Shown piece by piece: positions 36,376-45,766 of a stretch of DNA of 64,000 nucleotides. How positions within the stretch are numbered: position 1 is the first letter of the stretch; every line of letters starts with the position of its first letter. This stretch comes from an uncultured Methanobrevibacter sp. (GTDB lineage Archaea > Methanobacteriota > Methanobacteria > Methanobacteriales > Methanobacteriaceae), in NCBI RefSeq assembly GCF_900314695.1, contig NZ_OMWD01000006.1:1-64000 (forward strand), given 5' to 3'. Position numbers and translations under genes: made by a program. The notes below the pieces were generated by a model. That model did no database searches and had not been told where the DNA came from. It saw only the letters and a program-made list of their open reading frames with translations.

Positions 36376-36858
36376 TTAAACGAACATATCGTTTTGATTG
36401 GAGGATGATACGTTTGGTGAAACTCCACCAAATGCTTTGTCAATTAAGAAAATACAATGTAATTTTGCTTTAAAAACACGTTTAATAGTTTTCATTAATT
36501 CGTTTTTTGTTAAACCATCTTCAAAAATAGTATCTGTTACAACAAATTGCTGCAAGAGATCCTGATTGATACTAAGTTCAAAATCAACCAGATAGCTGTT
36601 AAGTCCAAATTGTAAATCTAAAATAAAGTTCCTTCTCACTTCAGGTCTTGAAGCAACCATCAAATTGACATGTTCTTGAGCAACCTGAGTAGCACAAGCA
36701 ATAATAATACAATCTTTTCCTACAGGTTTGACAACATCCATTATATTATCCTTAGGAAATTCAATGATATAGTGAAAATCTGCATTTTCATCAAATTTCT
36801 TTTCTATAAGACATTCTTCGTCCATTAACCAGTTTTTAATGTTTTCTTCAAAATCCAT
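36376..36858 (-). CDS. DUF2299-like conserved protein next to the origin
   Basis: The protein is 160 residues, cytoplasmic, without membrane segments. The opening (IKNWLMDEECLIEKKFDENADFH) and the core IEFPKDNIMDVVKPVGKDCIII...CATQVAQEHVNLM resemble DUF2299, a family I know from methanogens. It has no known function. Its C-terminus (VSSSNQNDMFV) is a short tail. Its position beside the origin and cdc6 may be conserved, which could be checked in other genomes. Confidence 0.65.
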   Translation of the reverse strand: MDFEENIKNWLMDEECLIEKKFDENADFHYIIEFPKDNIMDVVKPVGKDCIIIACATQVAQEHVNLMVASRPEVRRNFILDLQFGLNSYLVDFELSINQDLLQQFVVTDTIFEDGLTKNELMKTIKRVFKAKLHCIFLIDKAFGGVSPNVSSSNQNDMFV

Positions 36859-36920
36859 AGTATCATCTTTAAAAATTTAATAATAAATTATATATTTTTT
36901 TATTATATATAATATAAAGT

Positions 36921-37958
36921 ATGATTGAATATAATAAATTTATTAATGATATTGTTTTTTCTAATGGAGGAAATATTAATTCATTAAATTTATTTTTATT
37001 TATTATATTGGCTTTATTGTTTTCACTTGCAATTGATGTCATATATGGTGAACTTCCAGGAAGAATTCATCCTGTTGTGATTTATGGATCAATAATAAAT
37101 TTCTTCAAAAATATTTTCATAAAAATTAAAAACAGATTATCAGGTCTGTTATTGGTATTGTCCACAACATTGGTTTCAAGTGTAATAATATTTTTATTTT
37201 ATTTTATTGGAAAAATCAATCTGATATTATTATTTATTATATTTACAATATTATTGTCATCTTCATTTTCTGTAAATATGTTATTACAAACAGCTGTTGA
37301 TGTTAAAAATGATTTAAATGAAAGTTTAGATAAAGCTAGACAATCAGTCTCATATTTGGTTAGCAGAAACACAGATGAATTAACAGAAAGTTTTATCGTT
37401 TCAGCAACTATTGAAAGTTTAACTGAAAACATTACAGATTCATATGTTGCACCAATTTTTTACTATTTCATATTTGGCATTATAATATTATTTTATCAGA
37501 TAAATGATTCTTTATACTGGTTACTGCTTGTTCCAATGTTATATCGTCTGTACAATACACTTGATGCAATGGTTGGTTATGAAACTGAAGAATTAAAAGA
37601 CATTGGGTATTTCCCGGCAAAGATTGATGATATTCTAAATTATATTCCATCCAGAATAGCTGGTTTGTATGTTGTTTTATCGGCTTATATTCTTAATTTA
37701 AATGGTAAAAACAGTTTCAGGATAATGATGAGAGATGCAAGAAATTGTCCAAGTCCAAACTCTGGCTATACAATGGCATCCACTGCTGGAGCTCTTGATA
37801 TTAAGCTTGTTAAAAAAGACACCTATGTTTTAGGTGATGAAAATAAGGAAATTGAAGTTGAAGATATTGAAAAAGCAGTAAAATTGTCTAAATTAGCAAT
37901 TATTTTATTTACATTTACAATAATCTTATTATTAATATTGATGAAAGTGATATTATGA
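36921..37958 (+). CDS. cbiB: Adenosylcobinamide-phosphate synthase CbiB
   Basis: The protein is 345 residues, an integral membrane protein with about five to six helices. The CbiB motifs are IHPVVIYGSIINF (~50), LDKARQSVSYLVSRNT, ATIESLTENITDSYVAPIFYY (core) and RNCPSPNSGYTMASTAGAL. It attaches the aminopropanol arm to the corrin ring. The cbiG start overlaps its stop (ATGA), so the two are coupled. A mini-ORB-like sequence occurs inside it at 37174-37186. Confidence 0.92.
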   Translation: MIEYNKFINDIVFSNGGNINSLNLFLFIILALLFSLAIDVIYGELPGRIHPVVIYGSIINFFKNIFIKIKNRLSGLLLVLSTTLVSSVIIFLFYFIGKINLILLFIIFTILLSSSFSVNMLLQTAVDVKNDLNESLDKARQSVSYLVSRNTDELTESFIVSATIESLTENITDSYVAPIFYYFIFGIIILFYQINDSLYWLLLVPMLYRLYNTLDAMVGYETEELKDIGYFPAKIDDILNYIPSRIAGLYVVLSAYILNLNGKNSFRIMMRDARNCPSPNSGYTMASTAGALDIKLVKKDTYVLGDENKEIEVEDIEKAVKLSKLAIILFTFTIILLLILMKVIL

Positions 37959-38971
37959 AAATCGCAATAATTTCAGTGTCAGATAAAGGTCAAAAATTGG
38001 CAGTCACATTAAAAAATAAATTAGATGTTGATTCAACAGTCATAAAAACTGATTTATATCATAAAAATGTAAAAAAATATTTTTCAATACTATTTTATGA
38101 ATATGATGCGATAATAGCAGTAATGGCATCTGGAATTTTGATTAGATCCATTGCACCATTAATAGAATCAAAAGTATCTGATCCTGCTGTTTTAAACATA
38201 GATGACAATGGAAATTTTGTAATATCCACATTGTCAGGGCACTTGGGTGGTGCAAATGAATTGACCAAAAAGGTATCCAAATTGATTAATGCAACACCTG
38301 TGATTACCACTTCCACTGATGTTAACAAAAGGTTGGGAATTGATGTTTTGGCAAGAGATCTTTACCTGTCTATCGATAATACAGATGAAATTTTATTTTT
38401 CAATAAGTCAATTTTAGAAGGAAGACAAATTTCATTTATTGTCAATTCTGAAAAAAATTTAGATTATTTATATAAATATTTGAAAAATAATACACATGAA
38501 ATTGATGTCTCTATTAATTATTCATCAAAAATAAATACAGATGAAATCCATGTATTGTTGCAAAATCATAAGATTATTTTAAAGGAGAGAAAAATTGTTG
38601 TTGGATTAGGATGTAAACGTGGAAAAGAATGCAATGATTTATATTATGGATTGAAAAAGTCATTGAATGATTTAAAAATGGATATATCAAGAATAAACAT
38701 GTTTGCATCTGCTGAAATTAAAAAAGATGAAAAAGGTATGTTAGAATTATCAGATAAATTAAATGTTCCAATCAATTTCGTTGATTTGGATAAATTAAAA
38801 TTATTCGAGTCAAATGATATACAAAAATCTGAATTTGTAAAATCTAAATTTGGAATCTATGGCGTTTGTGAACCTTCAGCTTTAATTACAGCAGGTTTTG
38901 ATTCAAAATTGATTTATAAAAAAACTTCTTATGATGGTGTTACAATAGCAGTTGCTATTTCAAAATATTAA
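37955..38971 (+). CDS. cbiG: Cobalt-precorrin-5A hydrolase CbiG
   Basis: The protein is 338 residues. It contains VMASGILIRSIAPLIESKVSDPAV (~50), DDNGNFVISTLSGHLGGANELT (CbiG core), and the C-terminal VGLGCKRGKEC...CEPSAL domain. It opens the delta-lactone ring and releases acetaldehyde in the anaerobic corrin route. It overlaps cbiB by 4 bp. Confidence 0.93.
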   Translation: MKIAIISVSDKGQKLAVTLKNKLDVDSTVIKTDLYHKNVKKYFSILFYEYDAIIAVMASGILIRSIAPLIESKVSDPAVLNIDDNGNFVISTLSGHLGGANELTKKVSKLINATPVITTSTDVNKRLGIDVLARDLYLSIDNTDEILFFNKSILEGRQISFIVNSEKNLDYLYKYLKNNTHEIDVSINYSSKINTDEIHVLLQNHKIILKERKIVVGLGCKRGKECNDLYYGLKKSLNDLKMDISRINMFASAEIKKDEKGMLELSDKLNVPINFVDLDKLKLFESNDIQKSEFVKSKFGIYGVCEPSALITAGFDSKLIYKKTSYDGVTIAVAISKY

Positions 38972-38988
38972 TAAAATAAAAAAAGAAA

Positions 38989-39237
38989 TTAGATTGATTC
39001 TAATTTTGATAAAACTTCCCAAATTAAAGTTCTAGCATGAACTGGAATATTTGGATCGTTACTTATTTCATCTAATTTTCCTAAAACTGTACTTATTCTT
39101 ACAGATTGGTCTTGCTCTTCATCGTGTAAAAGTTCATTAGAATCTTTAGCTGCCTCTCTAATATTACGTGGTACAGTATTATTCTCAGTAATGTACTCAA
39201 GAATCTCGGATACTTCATCGATTGTTTGATTGCTCAT
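38989..39237 (-). CDS. UPF0147 family protein
   Basis: The protein is 82 residues, all helical (SNQTIDEVSEILEYITENNT, VPRNIREAAKDS, HARTLIWEVLSKLESI). It matches UPF0147, a small archaeal family of unknown function. I start at 39237 because a strong Shine-Dalgarno GGGAGGAGT lies just before it; the longer reading would translate that site. It converges on cbiG. Confidence 0.88.
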   Translation of the reverse strand: MSNQTIDEVSEILEYITENNTVPRNIREAAKDSNELLHDEEQDQSVRISTVLGKLDEISNDPNIPVHARTLIWEVLSKLESI

Positions 39238-39395
39238 AACTACTCCTCCCAAAAATATTATTAAAAACAAGTCAAATGTGTATTAAATACTATATATTTT
39301 ATCCTACACTTAAATAGTTTTTGGTGTTATGAATTAATTTTTTAATGCGGTGATTATAGTAAAATTTATATTAAATTAAATATCAATTATTATAC

Positions 39396-39563
39396 ATGTC
39401 AGATATAAGTAAAACTACTATAAATCTACCCGTTGATTTAAAAAAAGAATTAAAAAAAATTGCAATCGATGAAGATACTTCATTATCCGGATTAATCCTT
39501 AAAATGATTGAAGAAGGAATGGATAATAGAAAAAAATCTAATGTTTTTTCAGGTGAAGATTAA
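39396..39563 (+). CDS. Ribbon-helix-helix (CopG-like) small DNA-binding protein
   Basis: The protein is 55 residues, beginning MSDISKTTINLPVDLKKELK. The TTINLP strand followed by two helices (LKKELKKIAIDED, SLSGLILKMIEEG) is the RHH fold of CopG/Arc/MetJ regulators. No toxin gene is next to it, so it is more likely a transcription factor than an antitoxin. Its last 4 bp overlap the end of the convergent aldolase gene. No strong Shine-Dalgarno is visible. Confidence 0.7.
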   Translation: MSDISKTTINLPVDLKKELKKIAIDEDTSLSGLILKMIEEGMDNRKKSNVFSGED

Positions 39564-40147
39564 ATTCCATCTTCAACTGAATTTAACATCAATGTTATAA
39601 ACTGACTTTTTGCAATTTCCTCAACAAAAACTGCAAGCAGTTCCGCTTCTTTTAGATTATCGCTTACACAAATTACTCCATGATTTTTCAATACTAAAAC
39701 GTCTTCAGTTCCAAGACCTTCACTGGCACTTTTAGCCAATTCGTCGCTTCCTGGTTTTTCATAATCTATTTCAGATAAATATGGAGTTTTTATTTCACCA
39801 AAACCCTCATACCTTTTGATTTTTTTAGATGAATGGGCAAATCCTGTAGCATATGGAGAATGTGTATGGACAATACCATTAACATCAGGTCTTTTTTTAT
39901 AGATTTCCAAATGCATGTTGACTTCTGAGGAAGGTTTTCCTTTAGTCAATACATTTCCATCAAGATCAACCAATACTATGTCTTCTTCATTTAGTTTAGA
40001 CAGAGATTTTAATGTAGGGGTTATGGCAATTATATCACCAATTTCTCCTTTAAATCTCACACTAATGTTTCCAGCTTTTCCTGAAACTAATCCTTTATCA
40101 TAAATCTCATTTGAAATTTTAATTATTTCATCAATATTCTTTTTCAT
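39560..40147 (-). CDS. Class II aldolase (L-fuculose-phosphate aldolase family)
   Basis: The protein is 195 residues. The zinc ligands are in VHTHSPYATGFA (~95) and LKNHGVICV (~155), with GNISVRF and the catalytic Glu region KPSSEVNMHLEIY. In methanogens this family gives lactaldehyde from fuculose phosphate, which is proposed to feed lactate for coenzyme F420. That role is from relatives, not proved here. It lies 12 bp downstream of the polymerase subunit gene and may be cotranscribed. Confidence 0.85.
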   Translation of the reverse strand: MKKNIDEIIKISNEIYDKGLVSGKAGNISVRFKGEIGDIIAITPTLKSLSKLNEEDIVLVDLDGNVLTKGKPSSEVNMHLEIYKKRPDVNGIVHTHSPYATGFAHSSKKIKRYEGFGEIKTPYLSEIDYEKPGSDELAKSASEGLGTEDVLVLKNHGVICVSDNLKEAELLAVFVEEIAKSQFITLMLNSVEDGI

Positions 40148-40159
40148 TAAAAAACCTCA

Positions 40160-41932
40160 TCATAAAAATTTAAAATGCTTATATTTTCCTTTATGAAGTA
40201 CAGGAACTTCAGCAGGAGTTGGTTCAATGTTATAAATTTTCTGGAACTCTGTTTGAGTCTGGAAAGTACCTGAATTAATCATATGTATTCCTTTAAATCT
40301 TCTATATGTATTAATGTGAACGTGTCCTGTATGGAATACATCAGGTACTTCGTCAATAACTAAATAATCTTCAAGTTCTGAAGCTAATGGTGTTCTTTCT
40401 CCATAAATTGGAGCTAAATGTCTTTTTTGTAATAATTCTTCCATCAATAGGTCATTTCTTTCGTGAGTAAATTCTTTTACAGCCATTACCAAATCATCAA
40501 AACTACGTCCGTGGTATATTAGGACATTGATTCCATCCAATGAAACTACACCAGGATTTGAAATAAATTCAACATTATCCAATTCATATAATGCTTTAGC
40601 ATATTCTTCAGGTACAGCAGGCTGAGGTTCAGCGACTCTTGATGCATCGTGGTTTCCAGGAGCAATAATGATTTTGATATCGCTTCTGACATTTCCCAAG
40701 AATCTGGCTGCTTCGTTGTATTGCTCTGTAATGTCTTTAATTGCAAGCTCTTTTTCCTGGTTTGGATATACACCAATTCCATCTACAATATCCCCACCGA
40801 TAATAAGATATTTAACATCTTCAGCCACTCTTCTTTGTTCTTCAGTACCATAATCACAGTTAATCCAATCAATGAACCTTGTGAATGCGTCTTCAAGGAA
40901 TGTTAGACTGCCGATGTGAACATCAGATAAGAATACAATTCCAAAGTCCATTTCCTTTTCGGGAACTCTTAATACACCCGGATTGATTATTTGTTGGCCA
41001 AAAGCGAAGTTATTGTCGTCACTTTTGTTTGCAATTACTCCTATTACTTCGTCCCTAACTAATTTTTCAGCTTCAGCAAACAATTCATCATTGTTGTTGG
41101 AGAATAACACGGATATGCTTCCGGTATCATCCTCGAAATCAACGATTTTATGGCCGTTTTTACTTGATCTGATTTCTTTAACCATTAAAATCATGCTCAA
41201 ACTGTCTTGAGAATCATCAATATCAGCTACTTTAATAGGCTTTCTAAGTTCAGGTCTTTTGGATAATATGTTATATAATTTTTCATATCTGCTTTTGAAA
41301 TATGAAATTAGGTTTTCAAGTTCTCCGCTGGTGTATGATTTTTTACTGGTATCCTGAATGATTTCGAAATCATATTCAACATTAGATTTCTCTAAGTTTC
41401 TTTTAAATTTAATTTTTTCATCTTTAACAGTTTCTGAAGCTTCTAAAATGGCTTCATTTACATGTTTTTGCTTAACATCACTATCTTTTTTCAAATTTTC
41501 CATTGAAACAGGTTTTTCTACTTGTGGTGTTTGGTTTTCTATTGGTTTTATAGGAGTTTTTTCTACTTGTGGTGTTTGTTCTGTTTTTGGTTTGCTTTGA
41601 TTTTCTATTGGTTTTATAGGAGTTTTTTCTACTTGTGGTGTTTGTTTTTCTATTGGTTTTTCTGGTGTTTGTTGTGTTTTTTGTTTGGTTTGGTTTTCAA
41701 TTAGTGTTTCCTGATTATCTTTTTCAGTTATAGGATTACCTGTAATTTCATCAACTATTTCACCACTGACTGATACTAAATCTTTTGATGTAAATTTATC
41801 GCTTTTTAATTTGACTATCAGTGAAGATGCAAAATCAATAGGATTTTCTGCATTAATAACTTTATTATAAGCTTCAGGTGATAGGTTGATTCCCTTTTTT
41901 GCAAATTTTAATAGAATTTTATTAGTTGACAT
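40160..41932 (-). CDS. polB: DNA polymerase D small subunit (DP1, 3'-5' exonuclease)
   Basis: The protein is 590 residues. An N-terminal helical domain is followed by a Pro/Lys/Gln-rich linker (~75-150) containing repeats of EKTPIKPIENQ. An OB fold follows, then a calcineurin-like phosphodiesterase domain with SDVHIGS (~345), GGDIVDGIG, APGNHDASR, YHGRSF and HTGHVH. All metal-binding motifs are intact, so proofreading should be active. The large subunit DP2 is not in this window. The linker repeats are an internal expansion specific to this protein or lineage. Confidence 0.94.
   Translation of the reverse strand: MSTNKILLKFAKKGINLSPEAYNKVINAENPIDFASSLIVKLKSDKFTSKDLVSVSGEIVDEITGNPITEKDNQETLIENQTKQKTQQTPEKPIEKQTPQVEKTPIKPIENQSKPKTEQTPQVEKTPIKPIENQTPQVEKPVSMENLKKDSDVKQKHVNEAILEASETVKDEKIKFKRNLEKSNVEYDFEIIQDTSKKSYTSGELENLISYFKSRYEKLYNILSKRPELRKPIKVADIDDSQDSLSMILMVKEIRSSKNGHKIVDFEDDTGSISVLFSNNNDELFAEAEKLVRDEVIGVIANKSDDNNFAFGQQIINPGVLRVPEKEMDFGIVFLSDVHIGSLTFLEDAFTRFIDWINCDYGTEEQRRVAEDVKYLIIGGDIVDGIGVYPNQEKELAIKDITEQYNEAARFLGNVRSDIKIIIAPGNHDASRVAEPQPAVPEEYAKALYELDNVEFISNPGVVSLDGINVLIYHGRSFDDLVMAVKEFTHERNDLLMEELLQKRHLAPIYGERTPLASELEDYLVIDEVPDVFHTGHVHINTYRRFKGIHMINSGTFQTQTEFQKIYNIEPTPAEVPVLHKGKYKHFKFL
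41500..41700 (-). repeat. In-frame repeat in polymerase linker
   Basis: The codons for PxVEKTPIKPIENQ recur with a period of about 60-70 bp. They encode a flexible spacer between the N-terminal and OB domains of DP1. Confidence 0.7.
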
Positions 41933-42081
41933 ATTAGTTAAAATTTTTATTTTCTATATTAATAAACTTTGAGAATTTTTAATCCTAATGTTTATTTTCA
42001 TTCGTTATATTTATTATATATTAAAAATAAAATTTAAATCATTATAATGTACTTATTATAAGTAAAATGATTGTGATAAAA

Positions 42082-42756
42082 ATGGCAAGTAAGGTACTTA
42101 GAATTATTTTAATTGTTGTATTATTTATTATATTCTTTGAAGTGGGACTTGTTAGTTCATATACCATTGTAACTTCCGAAGCTCCTAATGTTCAAGGGCT
42201 GATAGATATGCAAATTTCAAAAATAGCTGGAATGTTTACTCCAGAAAAAGTAAATAATATGTTAATTAAAGATCCAAGTCCTGTTAACATTACTAATAAA
42301 AAAGATGTAGCCTTGAAGATGGAGTCAATGTCGCAGGTCGATGGTGTTAATGTTGATTCTATGAATGTTACAACTTACGATGACACTAGTAAAGGCAATT
42401 TTACAGTAACTATAGAAGCTTTAGGTTATGCATCTCCTAATTCAAACTCAGGACAAATTGTTATTAGTAAAGTCCCATCCTATAAGATTATAGCAAAAGG
42501 AAATGCATCCTACAAGGAAAATGGACTTACAGTTGATGAAAGGACAATAGTAATAAATTCAATCTTAAAATTGCATAATAAAACTGGTGATACATCATAC
42601 ACTAATTATAACAGCAGTAACAGTTATAATACTGCATACACTGATTACAGCGGCAGCAGTAACAGTTATAATACTGCATATACTGATTATAGTAGTAGCG
42701 GCAGTAGTAGCAGTAGTAGCAGTAGTAGTGGCGGCAGCAGTAACAATAGCTATTAG
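42082..42756 (+). CDS. Membrane-anchored secreted protein with Ser/Tyr repeat tail
   Basis: The protein is 224 residues. An N-terminal hydrophobic helix (VLRIILIVVLFIIFFEVGLV) is followed by an extracytoplasmic domain (~30-170). The tail holds two copies of NSYNTAYTDYS and then a run of Ser and Gly. The tail DNA is a string of AGT/AGC codons. I start at 42082 (after TGTGAT) rather than 42067. No family is recognised. Low-complexity Ser tails are often glycosylated or cell-wall associated, which is only a guess here. Confidence 0.65.
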   Translation: MASKVLRIILIVVLFIIFFEVGLVSSYTIVTSEAPNVQGLIDMQISKIAGMFTPEKVNNMLIKDPSPVNITNKKDVALKMESMSQVDGVNVDSMNVTTYDDTSKGNFTVTIEALGYASPNSNSGQIVISKVPSYKIIAKGNASYKENGLTVDERTIVINSILKLHNKTGDTSYTNYNSSNSYNTAYTDYSGSSNSYNTAYTDYSSSGSSSSSSSSSGGSSNNSY

Positions 42757-42774
42757 TTATATTAGGTTGATACA

Positions 42775-43848
42775 ATGATTAATGTAATTGGAATTGGTCA
42801 GAATAGGGATAACATGACCTTGGGGGCTATTAAAGCCATCGAGGAATCTGATGTTATTATAGGTTATAAAAAATATATTAATCAGATTGAGGATTTAATT
42901 TCCGGTAAGGAAGTTATCAAAAAAGGAATGGGCGATGAGATAGCGAGAGCTGAATTTGCCATTCAAAAAAGTCTTGATGGCCAAACAGTTTCATTAATTA
43001 GTTCTGGAGACCCTGGTGTTTTTGGAATGGCCAACGTATTGTATCAGATTGTTAGTAAATATGATGATGTTGAAATTAAGGTTTATCCTGGAGTATCCGC
43101 TTTGAATTATGCTTCCAGTCACTTAGGAGCACCGTTGCATGATTTTGCAGCTATCAGCTTAAGCAATATATTGACTCCACTTTCCGAGATAGAAAAGAAA
43201 TTAAGGTATGCGCTTGAGGCTAACTTAATAGTTGCTGTATATAATCCAATTAGTAAAACACGTAAAGAACCATTCAGAAGATTTAAACAATGTGTTTTAG
43301 ATATTAAAGGTGAAAATGCATTAATTGGTATTATTGATAGTACGTATGAGCCTCCAAAAGCAACAATCGTTAAACTTAAAGATTTAACAGAAGACATTGT
43401 TAACATGTCTTGTACATTAATAGTCGGAAACGATTTGACTTATGAGCAGGATGGAAAACTTGTAACACCTAGAGGATATGTTATAAGGTCTAAAATTCAT
43501 CCATTATCACAAAATCATTATGAAAAATTTTTAAATGGCGAAATTGCACATGGACCTAACCGTGAATGTGAGTTCTATCCATGTCACTATGAAGGTCAGT
43601 ACTGTGATTTCTGTTATTGTCCATTTTATCCATGCGGAGATTCTTCAACTGGCGGGGAATGGATTAAAGGCAAAGGCGTTTGGAACTGTAAGGAATGTAT
43701 GTGGTTACACGATAAAGAGACAGTTGAATGCTTAAGAGAACCTTTAGAAAACATTTTAGAAGAAGTTGAAGATTTGAAATCAAAGAAAAAAACATTATTG
43801 AAACTTAGAAAAGCATGTTTATTGCATGTCAATCCAAACGACTTATGA
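42775..43848 (+). CDS. cbiH: Cobalt-factor III C17-methyltransferase CbiH with Cys-rich C-terminal extension
   Basis: The protein is 357 residues. Residues 1-245 are a tetrapyrrole methylase (IGIGQNRDNMTLGA, SSGDPGVFGMA, YPGVSALN). The rest is a Cys-rich module with CEFYPCHYEGQYCDFCYCPF and CKECMWLH. Standard CbiH is about 240 residues, so the last ~110 are an addition, likely a metal or Fe-S binding domain followed by a coiled coil. It methylates C17 and contracts the corrin ring. cbiB and cbiG are 4 kb away. Confidence 0.9.
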   Translation: MINVIGIGQNRDNMTLGAIKAIEESDVIIGYKKYINQIEDLISGKEVIKKGMGDEIARAEFAIQKSLDGQTVSLISSGDPGVFGMANVLYQIVSKYDDVEIKVYPGVSALNYASSHLGAPLHDFAAISLSNILTPLSEIEKKLRYALEANLIVAVYNPISKTRKEPFRRFKQCVLDIKGENALIGIIDSTYEPPKATIVKLKDLTEDIVNMSCTLIVGNDLTYEQDGKLVTPRGYVIRSKIHPLSQNHYEKFLNGEIAHGPNRECEFYPCHYEGQYCDFCYCPFYPCGDSSTGGEWIKGKGVWNCKECMWLHDKETVECLREPLENILEEVEDLKSKKKTLLKLRKACLLHVNPNDL

Positions 43849-43858
43849 GGTAATTTAA

Positions 43859-44452
43859 TTGTCAATCAAAAATCTTTTAATTGAAATGAAGAACATGTCG
43901 GAATTAATGGTTGATTTAGCTTATTCCGCTGTATTGTTCAACAGTAAGACTGCTGCTGAGGAAGTCATTACATTAGAAAATGAAGTCAATGCAATGAATT
44001 ATGAAATTAAAAAAGAATCATTAGTTGCTGCCAGATCATATGAAGATGCTGAAAAATTAACAGCATTACTTGAAATTGCCGAAGCTACAGAAAGTATGGC
44101 AAATGCAGCAAAAGATTTAGCTGATTTAGTATTAACTGGTTTTAAACCACATCCAGTATTTAAAATGGTTATGGAAGAATCCGATAAAAGTATTGTTAGA
44201 GTTACTATAGATGACTCATCAGAATTAGCTAATAATACATTAGGTGATTTGCTTTTAGTGAATCGTACAGGTATGAGAGTAATTTCTATTAGACGAGGTG
44301 TATCCTGGATTTACGGTCCGGATAAGAATACAATGCTTTTAGCAGGTGACACATTAATTTTAAAAGGAACAGATGAGGGCGCTGATTTGCTTGAAAAATT
44401 AGCTGCAGGAACTTGTTCATTAGATGACATTCCAGATGAATTAGAAGAATAA
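43859..44452 (+). CDS. PhoU-like / TrkA-C (RCK_C) regulatory protein
   Basis: The protein is 197 residues. Residues ~1-105 form a PhoU-type helical bundle, and residues ~108-190 a TrkA-C domain (VRVTIDDSSELANNTLGDL...LLAGDTLILKG), which binds small ligands in transport regulators. The start codon is TTG at 43859, after GAGGTAA. It is followed at 45 bp by an MgtE-type transporter, which it probably gates or regulates. Confidence 0.87.
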   Translation: MSIKNLLIEMKNMSELMVDLAYSAVLFNSKTAAEEVITLENEVNAMNYEIKKESLVAARSYEDAEKLTALLEIAEATESMANAAKDLADLVLTGFKPHPVFKMVMEESDKSIVRVTIDDSSELANNTLGDLLLVNRTGMRVISIRRGVSWIYGPDKNTMLLAGDTLILKGTDEGADLLEKLAAGTCSLDDIPDELEE

Positions 44453-44497
44453 TTATAGAATATTGAGTGATAAAAATGATTAAGGGTAGTGATATTT

Positions 44498-45760
44498 GTG
44501 AAAAGCAAACAGAAGAAGATTCGCAGTTCACTATCTACTCAAGCGTTCTCTGATTTTTACGGAGAACATAAATCTATTTTAAAAGAAGGATTAATCGCTC
44601 TTTTAATTTGTGCTATTGGTGATTTAATAGCAGGTATTATTTTAGGTAAAATGACCTTTTTCCTTGAAACATTTCCGGGATTGTTAGTAATGATTCCTGG
44701 TGCTATTGGGATGAGGGGAAATATTTTTGGTTCTTTTGCTTCAAGATTATCAACCAACCTCCACATTGGTATAATATCACCTAAGTTTGAAAGGTCAGAA
44801 GAATTAAATCACAACATATTTTCTTCTTTTGTATTAACTTTAGTTCTATCTTTATTTTTGGGTATCGTTGCTAATTTAATGTGTTTGTTATTACATTATC
44901 CTGCAATGTCATTGATAGATTTCATTTTGATTAGCGTAATTGCAGGTGTTATTTCAAATTTAATAATGTTGCCGATAACCATGTTCATATCATTTAAAAG
45001 CTTTCAGCATGGTTGGGATCCAGACAACATTACAAGTCCAATAATTGCTGCATTCGGTGATTTGTTTACTTTGCCAGCTATTATTATGTCTCTTTTTATA
45101 TTGCAGCTGTTAAGTGTCAATTGGATTATAAAAGATGCAGCACTTATCGTTATATTTTTAATTGTAATAGTATCATTTATTTACTGCTACAGATTATCAT
45201 ATGAGACTAAAACAATTCTATCACAATCCACTCCTGTTTTGCTTTTATGCTCCTTTTTAGGATGTTCTGCAGGAGGAATATTAAATGGTGCGGTTGAAAC
45301 ATTGCTCTCCAATCCAAGTCTGTTGACATTGATACCATTGTTTTCAGGAGAATGCGGAAGCTTAATTAGTATTTTGGGAGCAAGACTATCATCAGGAATT
45401 CATTCTGGTTTAGTGGAGCCAATAAGAAAGCCTGAGGGAGAAGCTTTGCATAACTTTGCAGTCTGTTTTATTTTAGCCATTGTCATTTTCCCATTTATAG
45501 GAATACTCGCTGAAGGTTCATCTTTGGTATTTGGCGTTACTGGAGTCGGATTTGAAAAAATAATTCCAATTTCTGCATTGTCCGGACTTATTTTAGTCAC
45601 TATAATGGTATTTTTAGTCTATTATATTTCAATAACCTCCTACAATCATAATTTAGACCCGGATAATATTGTAATTCCAATTTCAACAAGCGTTACAGAT
45701 TCAATTTCAAGTCTGATTTTGATTTCCGTGTCACTGATGTTGTTAAGCATTTTTATTTAA
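44498..45760 (+). CDS. MgtE-family divalent cation transporter, two MgtE domains
   Basis: The protein is ~420 residues with about ten membrane helices in two homologous halves. Each half has the MgtE core near PGxxGMRGN (residues ~65-75) and the second-half counterpart FSGECGSLISILGARLSS, plus HxxDPDN loops. Cytoplasmic CBS domains are absent, as in SLC41-like archaeal proteins. It likely moves Mg2+. I start at GTG 44498, because the GTG at 44489 is part of the Shine-Dalgarno-like GGTAGTGAT. The PhoU/TrkA-C gene just upstream may supply regulation. Confidence 0.88.
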   Translation: MKSKQKKIRSSLSTQAFSDFYGEHKSILKEGLIALLICAIGDLIAGIILGKMTFFLETFPGLLVMIPGAIGMRGNIFGSFASRLSTNLHIGIISPKFERSEELNHNIFSSFVLTLVLSLFLGIVANLMCLLLHYPAMSLIDFILISVIAGVISNLIMLPITMFISFKSFQHGWDPDNITSPIIAAFGDLFTLPAIIMSLFILQLLSVNWIIKDAALIVIFLIVIVSFIYCYRLSYETKTILSQSTPVLLLCSFLGCSAGGILNGAVETLLSNPSLLTLIPLFSGECGSLISILGARLSSGIHSGLVEPIRKPEGEALHNFAVCFILAIVIFPFIGILAEGSSLVFGVTGVGFEKIIPISALSGLILVTIMVFLVYYISITSYNHNLDPDNIVIPISTSVTDSISSLILISVSLMLLSIFI

Positions 45761-45766
45761 TTAAAT

